A DNA stretch of 64,000 nucleotides from Pelodera strongyloides (Eukaryota; Nematoda; Chromadorea; Rhabditida; Rhabditidae). Numbering within the stretch: position 1 is the stretch's first letter; each line of letters starts with the position of its first letter. Made by a program: the position numbers and the translations under genes. The stretch is from contig JAANDG010000293.1 of the NCBI GenBank assembly GCA_036852015.1, positions 111,196 to 175,195 on the forward strand. The letters are read 5' to 3'. This document shows positions 23,366 to 33,809 of the stretch, piece by piece. Under the pieces are notes generated by a model, which saw only the letters and a program-made list of their open reading frames with translations, did no database searches and was not told where the DNA came from.

Positions 23366-25422
23366 GAAAGAAGAAATGCTAAGTTGCGGTTGGCAAGTGA
23401 TAAATTAGCCCTCGAGTACTGTAGGCTAAGTTCAACAAAACACTTTCGCAAATAAACTTTCACAAATAAGACAGAGACACGACAGTGAAGGTCTAAAAGA
23501 CTAAAGGCTAAACTTGCGTAAGAGGGAGCAACCTCTAATTGCAAGATTTCACACCCAGTGTATAGAATCATTTAGATCTATTGGGATGTAAAATAGTAAT
23601 GCAAGATTCGTTTGTAAAATTCGTTTGTAAATATTGAATTTTGCGCAGTACAATAATATAGAAAAATGTTTAGAATAGAAAATATTGTGCAGACCGAAAG
23701 TTGTTGGAAAGTTTTTGTAGAGTGAAGCAGTTTTCTTCCAATCTTTAGTGATAAAAATAAACAGAAAACTGCGAGCAAATAGTTGATCGGATCAGATGTC
23801 AAGGAACCTTCTTTGCAGCTTTTTTCTACGTCGAAGTGGACGAAGTTTTAAAGAAAGATCAAAGCGTTTAAAGACCAAGAACTGATCCATGTAAACGAAA
23901 AAAACCTTACTGGAGAGCTCAGAAACGTAAAGATATTGCTCAGAGTTTTTTTTTTAAATATATCTTCATTGTCTAACAGGAGGATCGATCTACAATGATA
24001 GGTCTAGGTGAAGGCTGCCAGGTTGGGGTAAGTCTTGGACTATGAAATCTGAGCGTAGCCGCGTAGCCACGAACTGACTCCACTACTTAAACATACGCAG
24101 TGTCGTCATAATCATATTAGCATACTATGTATGAGTCGAATCACGGGGGAGGACCGGAAATTCTCCTATTACTTGACGTTTTCTCTTCTTTTTTTTTTAA
24201 ACTTCAAACCGTCTTGGGTTCTCTCAAACTAGCGAAACCTTCCTGTTTTACGTCAAACTGTGAACAACTGTACTAAAACAGATGTTCATTGTTAGATAAA
24301 GATCAAGCATGCAAGCGAAGAGTAGACCGAATTAGAATGAAAGAAAGCTATACTATACGCAAAACATTTGCGAAGATCTGGCGAATTCAAAACTCGTGCC
24401 TGGTTGACAGCACGCCGCTTACAAATACACATGTGATCGCAATGACCACCGCATCTGTAGATAATTACTTACATTGTGAATTTCGTGACAAATGGCAAGC
24501 TGAAATCCTGCCAATTTGGCAGCTGAACCTAGTGAGTGTAATAAAATAATAAAACAATCTTAGGGGAGTGAAGTTACTTTTGGAATAATTTCCGCCGTTG
24601 TTTAGTGTTGTGATGTTCTTGCACGATCTTGGTTTTTAGTCAAAAAAATCATGCAGCTAGGCCAAACACCTGCCTGAAAGACTCAAACCCTCAATTTCTC
24701 GAAAGTAAAACCCTACTACCTACCAGTCATGCTTTCAACACAAAAGTTGACAAAAGTGTGTTTGCCATTGTTCCCAGCGCCCGTTCTAGTCTTTCAACTC
24801 TAGCACACACTCGTATGTACAAACTAGAAACTAGCCAAGAGTGTCCCGAAGGTCAAGTCAACATTGTGCAATATCACGTAAATATACGCTGCTCTTGGAT
24901 ATTAATATTGCTTTGTTTTCGTGATCTTAGTGATGAATAGCGGGAAAACTTCCAAAAATAACGAGAAAATTCCCAAAAAATAGCGAGAAAACATACTAAA
25001 AAACTTAGAAGTCGTGTAAAACGTGGCAAAGCGTGCATGCAATATTTAGAAGTATTGAAAACCGCCAGAGTAAAAAAAAAATGAAATAGTTTATGCGACA
25101 AGTGGTACAATATACGTGAAATATAAAATAAGTCATGGTCAGTTTTGCAGGGCAACCCCAAAAACTGAATTCGTCAATTTGCAAACCGTTTCACATTCAC
25201 CGAAAAAGTTATGTCAACACTGTGCGCACATAATATACAAATACTGGTGTCCCGCAACTAACCACAGAATAATTCAGAATATTTCTACCATATACTGGAT
25301 CGATGAAGATCATAACATGAAAAATTCGAATGCGACATAACCATATGCTCAAAAAGTGCGCGCGATCGGGGTTTCTCAGTTAGTTACTCATTCACGTAAA
25401 GGATGGATCACATTTGGATATA

Positions 25423-25600
25423 TTAAAGTGAAATACCGGTCTGTTTTTGAAACGCATCGTGGACAACAGAATTCTTGCGTAATTATGCTTACTCGAATTT
25501 GGCTCGATTTTTTATTCTAATTTACATTCATTTGAATAAGCTGCATAAGAATGCTGGTGTATTCGATGCGTTTGAAAAACCAGCCGGTATTTCGCTGTAA
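25423..25600. mobile_element. TTAA-flanked MITE, family 1, copy B
   Basis: Both ends present: TTAAAGTGAAATACCGG on the left, CCGGTATTTCGCTGTAA on the right, with the shared interior (TTTATTCTAATTTA, GCTGCATAAGAATGCTGGTG). No coding capacity. Confidence 0.9.
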
Positions 25601-28044
25601 TCGTCGTCTCAGGAGAATCGAAACAAACGAGTATAAGTGAAGAAAACTACAGTATTATGGACTAAGAAAATACAATATAGATTTTACAACATTATACCTC
25701 AACGTGCGTGGAGAAACTGCGGATCGGTATATAATAATACAACTTATCAACAATTAAACACTTTTTTTTTGTTTAAAAATGCTAAAAATAGAAGAAAATT
25801 AAGCAAAACAAATGGTGAATAATCCTCATATGATTTGACTGACTTGTTGAAGGTAATCAAAAAAAAATGAAAGATTAGAGTTTGTAAAATCTAGCTAACA
25901 TCAAAAAGATAGAGATGAATAATAATTTCCGGCTAATGGTAAAGCATAGCTATTATCTATCCTGAAAACTCATTATGTAGTTCATCGTTGGAGTTTGTAG
26001 TTTGAGAACTTATTAATCAGTTTTGTAGTTTGTAGTCTGTGAAGTGATTAATAAGTACTAGATTTTATCAATACATAAAACAACTCAATAACTGCTCTCG
26101 TAACATTTAATAGCAAATTAGTCTATGAGTAGGTGTTTATGTGCGATACTGCGAGACATTGCAGAAAGGAAGTTCATAAAAGTGTATAAAATTGTTAGCG
26201 CATAAGTACATAATCGTAACATGTTTTCAGTTCCAGATACATCACAGAAATAAGATAAGACGGCGTAAAATTCGGACCGTTATCAACACTGAAGAATGCA
26301 TTTTATCCCTAGTGTAGGTGTGAGATACGGATTGATGAGAGATATATGCGAACTAAATAAAATAATCACGAAATTAATCAATCATGAATAATCAATCAAT
26401 GCAACACTGGTTTATTCAAAGTGAATCAAAGTACAGGAGTGTCAATGACGACGTAGTAAATAGCACATGGAATATATAACTATTATGCCTCAAGATAAGT
26501 TATGACAAGAACGTGATGAAAAGCTAAAAGGAACAGCTGCGTGGTCTACTGAGAAGACAACAAGAAAAATGATTTACGCACGCAGGCGGGCCTGATACCC
26601 CCACAGACCGCTCCCTAGCTAACCCCCTTATAACTTCACAGCAAACATGATCTTTCAGTGGTCATTTCTAGCAAGGAAGATGAACGACACACTTTGATAA
26701 GCAAAGAAACAACTCAGGAATTGAACTAAAGATAGCTCAAGTAGATAAAAATATGACGCAGTTTCAGACGCAATGAACTACGAACTATGAAGAAAGAGAC
26801 AAATTCGGCATTCTCGAATACAATACACGAACACAGCATAGTCCGACCATGACATAGAAGCAGTTTCCGGTCAAGATAACACCGGAACTTGAAGAAACTG
26901 GGGAGTTTGCTCGTTTGTTCAAAGTTTACTTGGTGAAATATCTTGCTATTCCGCAATTGTTTAAAACCCCCAGGCTGGCTACAAGGGCTTCAATTCAGCC
27001 ATTTTTGTATGTGTTAAAATTTAAAATAGAAATAGCGTAGTTAGATGTCAGTATAGCTTTCAGTATACTTTGTACTGACAATCTGAGAAACAAAATAGGA
27101 GAAAAGGGGTCACCCTGAAAACAGGTTGTGAACCAAGATATGATCACAAATCAAAATTATGTTCTTTATAAAGGTTAGGGCATTTGTCAAATTTGATCCG
27201 CAAACCAAGAAAAGAGATTTTATCTTTGTGTATGATCAACGAGGGGGTTAGCGAAGAGCACGCCTATGTCTACGTCACAAAAAGAACACGTAAAACAAGA
27301 GCACAAGTTACGTAATTACCTTAGACTCTAGTTGAAGATCATTTTCAGGTAATATGGCACGTGGTATACAAGAGGACGTTGGGCACATCCACAGTTGTCC
27401 ACCAAGCGTTTCATAATCCACGCATCATATCGCTTTAAACATGATGATGATGAAACTCCTCTGGTCATGTATGTAGTTCTCGCTCGTTTCACAAACTACT
27501 TTTAACCTACTTGAGGATTCGGCAGGGAAGTGTAAATAAAAAGAATGACGTGTTTCTAACGCACGCACTTTAGTAGTGTAGTGAGACCCAACTGCCCCCC
27601 GCCCGGATTTAAGTCCAAATGAAAATACACCTCAATGATGTAATATGCTTCAAAATGAGTAGGCGAGGGAAAATATGATGTTTTAATCATTTTTTTTAAT
27701 CATTGACTACAGTACACTTTGTGTAAATATGCCTTACTTATACCAACCCAGAATTGTTCACTTTTTGCGATTTTATAAAAAAGAATCAAAAACTTCATCT
27801 TGAAACTCTTTTCACGATATATTAATCACTGATAGGCTAGTTGTCTTAAAAATTATATTACAGTATTATTAGTTTTTCTTAATAGGGTAGTAGTTAGTGG
27901 CTCGTAACCCTACACAACTGAGAGCTTCGTGGAAAGGCCGCTTCTTTATTTTCATCTTCCTAATTCAGCATCAGACATAAATCTTATAAGAGGTGCATAA
28001 AGTAGCTATGAAAGTGTAAACAACCGTGGAAAGCTTCGTAAACA

Positions 28045-28165
28045 GTGCGAAAAGCTAGGCGTAATATGCTGTTGTAAGTTAGGTGTTAGGTAAAAGCTAG
28101 ACGTAATATGCGTAAGTTAGGTAAAAGCTAGCGTTATATGCTCACGTAAGTTAGGTGGTAAGCAG
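28045..28165. repeat. Degenerate tandem repeat
   Basis: Three or four imperfect copies of a unit close to AGCTAGGCGTAATATGC...GTAAGTTAGGT. No coding sense. Confidence 0.65.
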
Positions 28166-29489
28166 TAGGTAGTACTGAAGTTGTAGTTTTAGTAGATCTT
28201 ATTAGTTCTTAGCACCCCATACCCCAGTAAAACTGAGAGCTGGCATAATGGACGGATGATGGTCAGTATAAGTAATGTCAAGCATCAAGAATTTAAACGA
28301 TAATTTAAACGATCACATATGTCACCAAATGTAGTTTCAGAAAGCAAGTAAGAAACTCCAGCAATGTACAGATCAGTAAAACATGGTTTTATGGCTCCTA
28401 CACACAAACTACTGAATGCACGGAACGGCAATACCTATGCTTTTTACATCACTATTTATGTCTGAGGTGCCAGACAAATGCTTCAATTTGCTTCAATTGG
28501 ATGCGACAGAAGAAATGTAAACAACCGTGGAAAACTTCCTAAATATGGCAATAAGCTGAGCGTAAAGTGATTTAGGTTTGGTGGATAAGCTGTTTGTTGA
28601 CATTTTATTTTGAATACATTTGCCTTTAGTGGGTGGATTGAGAAATATGTTAGCGGAAACCAAGGAAGCTCACTAAAAATCCGTTGACTATCTGTTGTAG
28701 ACCTTTTCAAAAAAGTTTCCCAAACTGTAGTGCTTTACAAACAAGGTTGGCTTAACTTATCAAAAAAAGTTGGCAGCTACAATGTCAATCTTATCTTTTG
28801 TCAAGCAGGCACATGCACGTGTAGCCAGAAACGCAATAAACCATGTTGCTAATAAAAAAGGTTGTAAACTTCTGCTGCAGACCAAGTGCAAACATCTTAC
28901 TGTTCTGCAAATAATAAATAGATCAATAAATAAATAAATAAATAATCAAATACGAATGCAAAAGTACCACGCCGAGTAACTTAAAACAATATGTTCAAAA
29001 AAATTAAGTTTGAGGTTGGAAGTTAAACAACAAGGCAAAACAAACAACGTTTTTTGAGCAAAGAGTGCAAGAACTGCAAGCTTTATGAGGTTTTTAAGTA
29101 TCCCACAAATTCGGTAAGATTCTGTCAATACTACCGTACTTCTGCTACTTCTGCACGAAACCTGCATATATAAAAATTCTCCTGTAGTTCCAAGATACAG
29201 TAAATTTTCAGCATACTTGCAAACCCCATCAAAATAAAGCCACTTATTTGGCTTTAGGAGTGTGCTATGAAAGGTGGCTTTATACATATGAGAGGGTCTT
29301 TGGGTTTATGCATATTATCACCGACACATACGCAAAGATAGGAAGGAAACCAGTTTACTCCGTAATACTTGTGTATTCAGGGTGAAAACTGGAAAAATGG
29401 GCTTTCGGATCAAACCCAAACTATGTTAGCGAATACATAAGCTGAGGACCGAGGACAAGGAGTTAGGAAATGCTAAAACGAGAACGTAG

Positions 29490-30260
29490 GTGTCTATAAA
29501 TTAGCGTCAAAACGTACTTCGTTGGCTTTAAAGCGAAATGCCAGCCTCTTTGGAAAATTTGCATATGATAAGCAAATCCTATGTATTCCTCTGTATATCC
29601 TGTGTATATCCTGTGGCTTAATTTGCCAACCTTCTCATCATCATTTTATATGATGCACACTTATATATTTTATATAATGTGTCAATAAATTATTATTATT
29701 ATTATGTATCCTATGCTAATTTTTGTACGATTGCCGTGGACGATCGTACAAAATTAGCATAGGATACATAGGATTTTCTTATCATATGCAAATTTTCCAA
29801 AGGGGCTAACATTTCGCTTTAAGCTAACGGACCTGAAAGGCGAGGCGGAATAGACTATTCGTGAATGGTTGTGTATATGCTATGACCGAAACGTACTTCA
29901 TAAAGTTGAAGGTCTACAACGGAAAAGGGAAACTGAACTGGTAATACCAGTCTACAAAAAATAGCGTCGAACCGTACTTCTTTATGGTATAGGCTAAAGG
30001 ACTTGAAGGAAGAGCGGGACTAGGAGTAGATTATTCGTGAATGATTGTGTATATGTTAGGACTGAAACGTACTTCAGAAAGTTGATGGTAGGGAAATTGA
30101 ACTGCTAATACGGTAATACTAGTCTATAAATTAGCGTCGAAACGTGGTTCGCTCGGTTTAGGGTAACGGATGAAAGCGGGTGGAGGAACTTATTCGTGAA
30201 TGAGTATGTATATGTCATAGCCGAAACGCACTTCATTAAGTTGAGCTGCAAAAAGGGGAA
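29490..30260. repeat. Satellite-like tandem repeat, ~165-170-bp unit, three copies
   Basis: Units begin near 29492, 29951 and 30121 with TCTATAAATTAGCGTC or close variants, followed by ACGTACTTC and TATTCGTGAATG. The first unit is split by a 295-bp MITE; without it the spacing is about 165-170 bp throughout. Confidence 0.85.
29528..29822. mobile_element. TTAA-flanked palindromic MITE inside the satellite
   Basis: Terminal inverted repeats of roughly 80-100 bp (TTAAAGCGAAATG..., then CTTTGGAAAATTTGCATATG) on both sides of a TTATTATTATTA-containing core, with TTAA at each edge. The first ~15 bp match family 1; the interior differs, so it is a related but distinct family. Confidence 0.88.
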
Positions 30261-30420
30261 TGCTTGAATATATACAGCACACGCACAGCACCATCGAAAC
30301 GCACTTGAAATGTTTAGGGCGTACCGCTCATGAACTTGGAAGCGGAGCTGCTAATTCGCGAAGCGAATGCTTGCACATATATTAACGCTGAACTTCGGTC
30401 TTCGGAGCACACAATAATTC

Positions 30421-30440
30421 AAAAAAAAAAAAAAAAAAAA
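30421..30440. repeat. A20 homopolymer
   Basis: Uninterrupted run of 20 A residues. It could be the tail of an old retroposed sequence, but no body is recognisable to its left. Confidence 0.9.
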
Positions 30441-31019
30441 TCGTCAGTCACTGTTCAAAAGAACACGCGAGGAAGTAATGGCAGTAATTTGTGCGAATAC
30501 GATAAATATTTCACAATAAAGCACTTCCCAAGCACTTGCTAGCCTACAGTGCAAAGTGCAAAGTTGCGAAAAAGATCACAGTGCGAAAAATATTCGAGGA
30601 GGTAAATTATACTTTACTTCTCGTTTTCTCAGCTTGCCCAGAATGAACACTGATAAAGGGAAGTAAAATTTTCGTCGGTCGTAGGTCTAGCCCCTGGGTA
30701 TCGAAACACAGGTGTAAGAGTATAGTACTGGGAATATCTGATCATCGTAACTGTAGAAAAGCTAAAGAGACGTCCCGATTTGAACAAGAGACTGGAGGTT
30801 CGCAGGTGAAAGGTATTCACGCAGTTGAAGCGCAAAAAAGGTTCTGACCCTGGGTACTGCGCGTCAGAAGAACGCGAAAGAAGAACGCTAGTTTTTCAAC
30901 TGAAATTGCACACCACTGGCGCTCTAGATGATTTCTAATATAAGTTAATTAAACTGTAGGCAAGTTGCGCGTTGTGTATGTGGTCATGTAGCCGAAGCGG
31001 GGCGGAAAATGTAACGGCA

Positions 31020-31383
31020 TTAAAGGGATCGGCTCACCTCAAATCGTGTCTGTTTTTTTTTGTTTCTTTATTTTCTATAAGGGATAGTAAAAATTTGGAA
31101 TAGAAAAAGTAGTGTTCTATTTCAATGCTCACGAAGATATTAGGTGATAAAGTGGGGGGTCGATCGGCCCGAAATGAAAAAGTGTAATTGTCCTGCCTTG
31201 TTTGTATGGGACAATTAACACTTTTTCATTTCGGGCCGATCGATCCACCACTTTATCACCTAATATCTTCGTGAGTATTGAAATATAACACTACTTTTTG
31301 TATTCCAAATTTTTATTATCCCTTATAGAAAATAAAGAAACAAAAAAAAACAGACACGATTTGAGGTGAGCCGATCCCTTTAA
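31020..31383. mobile_element. Near-perfect palindromic MITE with ~165-bp arms, family 2
   Basis: Starts TTAAAGGGATCGGCTCACC and ends with its reverse complement. The arms match over about 165 bp (shared words TTTCTATAAGGGATA and CACGAAGATATTAGG) around a ~35-bp centre near 31200. TTAA flanks both ends. No ORF. Confidence 0.93.
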
Positions 31384-31581
31384 TTGTGAATAAAAGGAAC
31401 CGGGCACAAAATGCTGAGTAACTGTGCATGTACGTACGTGAGTGATCTATTTGATCGAATAAATAGTGATATCACTTCAGAACAGATCGAAAAGTTACGC
31501 ATATTTGTCACTGTGCAAATACATAGAATTTTCTAGAAGATGAATAAAATGCACACTTGGAACTTGGGAACCTAAGGCGAT

Positions 31582-31666
31582 AGAGAGCGAGAGAGAGAGA
31601 AAGAGAGAGAGAGAGCGAGAGAGCGAGATAGAGAGAAAGAGAAAGAGAGAAAGATAGAGAGAGAGA
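31582..31666. repeat. GA microsatellite
   Basis: Imperfect (GA)n with AAAGAGA and GCGAGA interruptions. Confidence 0.9.
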
Positions 31667-32133
31667 GGTGTAAGCTAAGATACCATACAGGTATGTTACA
31701 TCGGTGTGTTGATTGCATCTAATTTATCGCGCGCCTAGCCCTTTTTGGGTTTGAAAAGTATTTCTAATGAAACAAAAAAAGGAAAGGAAACTCCAAGCAG
31801 TACGTCATACAGTCATACTCCATGTTCCTTAAATATAGCTGCTTCAAGTAAACCCAGAAATTGCACATCATTTTTCCTCTCTAAAGGCTGCTTTGTCTCA
31901 CTAAGGAATGTCCTTTTCCTTGTTATTTTCTACGTCACAATGGCTAATTTGAAATTGGAATGGCCTTTTGATTTCACAGTCAGACATACATTGCATGCAT
32001 ACCTACGTGACACATGCCTAGTAGTTTCTAGACCTAGACTTTTAGACTACAAATCAAGCGAGTCACCAGTAAGTTCGCATCAAAGAAAGATAATTCTTAA
32101 GCAAACAATAATGAAGAACAGTTAGGAGCTTAG

Positions 32134-32200
32134 AGTGAGAGAGAGAGAGCAAGAGAGAGAGGGAGAGGGAGAGAGGGAACGAGAGGAGGGAGAGAGAGAG
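32134..32200. repeat. GA/GAGG microsatellite
   Basis: Imperfect (GA)n and GGGAGA tract. Confidence 0.9.
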
Positions 32201-33129
32201 GATGACGACATAAACTTCATCTCGTGGCGCGCTGCCAAGAAGTAGATAAGGGCGAACCAACCTGATCACTTTAATACACAGATCTCTATTAACTCACTTA
32301 TGGTAAGACGTCGCGCAGGAGACCATAAACCAACAACGATACCGTAATCTGAATCTATCATGGTAACACTAAATTCGTCAAACACATAGACGAAGTAGGC
32401 CGGTTTCTGTAAAAGCTCCCTTTCTCTGAACGACAAAGTGGCTTCGGCAAGTCGGTGAATGCTAATATGGTAATGGGATGCTACTGTGCTCGACTAACAA
32501 CTGCCAGTCCTCTCTAATAGTATGGGCTGGAGCTCGCTCAAGGTTTTTCAGCAAAGTGTTTTCCCAGATCTGATCCTGATACTATCGTTAGCTTTGCTGG
32601 CCGTTGAAATAAAACGTTAATACTGGCTGGGCTATCATTCTTACTGTGCACAACTTTGAAATTGTTGACTGACTACTTTATAACTTAAAAACACAAGCTT
32701 TAACTTCAATTTGTAATTAATCACAATCATGGAACTGGTCAGTGTGTGAAAACGAACAGCTGTCCGTTTTGTAAGAAGAAAACACACGAAAATCACAGAA
32801 TGTAAGCAATAAATCGTGCAAAAGGCGAATCTCCATTGTGCGTCATGTTTGCAGAATGTGTATGTGGAGTTGAGAAAATGATCGAGAAATTACGGAAAGC
32901 AATTAATCAATTGGGTTAATTGCCTTCAGAAGCCATTAACAAAGTCATATATGAAGATTTCTCCTGTAAGGTAAGAGACGTGGAAACGAACAGCTGTCCG
33001 TGTGGTAAGAAAATAGTATTTTCCAAAGTCGCTAAAAATTTATCGGTAAAAATAAATATCTAGCAACTAATTTTGACCGAAATGAACGTATAGTCAACAG
33101 CTTTCATATAACTACGTTCTGGGGCGCAT
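32201..33129. other. Non-coding stretch with a duplicated zinc-finger-like codon block
   Basis: AT-rich with no complete gene. A ~30-bp block at 32744 (read in frame: CVKTNSCPFCKKKTHENH) recurs near 32981 as ETNSCPCGKK. These could be relics of one duplicated exon or a mobile-element protein; the evidence is slight. Confidence 0.3.
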
Positions 33130-33440
33130 AGTGCGGCGCATACTTTCCCGCACGTTTTGGGCGTGCGTGCATACTTTCCCGCATGGTGTGGCGTGCGCGC
33201 AGACTTTCCCGCAGAGCTGCAGACTTTCCCGCATACTTTCCCGCATACTCTGCCATCGTGCGGAAACTCGCTGAAATTACACATTGCGACACTTTTGTTC
33301 GCCCAACCATGCGGCAGACTTTCCCGCAGACATAACCGCGAGGCGCAGACTTTCCCGCAGACATACCCGCATGGTTTCCCGCAGACATACCCGCATGGTT
33401 TCCTGCAGACAAACCCGCCACGCAAAAAAGTTGCCTCCCA
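33130..33440. repeat. GC-rich minisatellite of CCGCAGACTTTCCCGCA words
   Basis: Repeated, irregularly spaced copies of GCAGACTTTCCCGCA, CATACTTTCCCGCA and GCAGACATACCCGCATGGTT. The motif returns in the inverted repeat at 33722-33804. The long frames on both strands are by-products of the repeat. Confidence 0.85.
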
Positions 33441-33514
33441 AAAACGCTTAGGACATAGTCCAAATGACTACCAGCGGAGAGACGTCTCCGCCTTTCCATC
33501 CTTTTGCCACATGT

Positions 33515-33584
33515 GCGGTTATGGCTGAGTGGTTGGAGGCGCTGTCTACAGATGAGTGGTCAGGGTTCAATTCCACCCATGTGC
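33515..33584 (+). repeat. tRNA-like sequence (pseudo-tRNA or SINE head)
   Basis: TGGCTGAGTGGTTGGAGGC fits a pol III A box as in tRNA-Ser/Leu, and GGGTTCAATTCC fits a B box about 40 nt later. No good 7-nt anticodon loop or closed acceptor stem forms, so it is not called as a functional tRNA. It lies between two blocks of the CCCGCA repeat. Confidence 0.55.
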
Positions 33585-33721
33585 TTATGTCTTATGAGGC
33601 TTTATTCATAGAATATATGTTATGTGAAGTGTTCTACATGACACATAATATGTAATACACTAAATTACACAATAAACAAGCATTAAATTATTTTTCGAAT
33701 TTTTCCCCCCTGCAGACATAT

Positions 33722-33804
33722 CCGCACGGTGCACCGCAGACTTTCCCGCATGTGCGGTCCAGCAAACCCGCACCATGCGGGAAAGTCTGCGGTGCACCGT
33801 GCGG
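33722..33804. repeat. Perfect 31-bp inverted repeat with 21-nt spacer
   Basis: CCGCACGGTGCACCGCAGAC... at 33722-33752 is exactly reverse-complemented at 33774-33804. It uses the same GCAGACTTTCCCGCA word as the minisatellite 300 bp upstream, so both belong to one repeat or transposon family. Confidence 0.9.
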
Positions 33805-33809
33805 GTCAG

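Larger units (their letters stand above)
23366..29469. other. Upstream region of the Ig-EGF gene, no supported gene
   Basis: About 6 kb of AT-rich sequence holding one MITE (25423-25600), a degenerate tandem repeat near 28045-28165 and a duplicated 55-bp segment (28011 and 28511). A minus-strand segment near 27430-27320 is open in two frames with a GTAATT donor and could be an isolated exon; nothing confirms it. Confidence 0.45.

Noticed and set aside
31745..32125. 126-codon plus-strand frame
   Set aside because: It starts from TTG rather than ATG, lies between two GA microsatellites and has no recognisable domain.
33130..33440. CRISPR array
   Set aside because: Repeat units are irregular, no constant spacers, and the genome is eukaryotic.
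33060..33528. Overlapping 120-130-codon frames on both strands
   Set aside because: They are translations of the CCCGCA minisatellite (CGK-type repeats) and have no start context or domain.
33515..33584. Functional tRNA gene
   Set aside because: A and B boxes are present but no proper anticodon arm or acceptor stem can be drawn.
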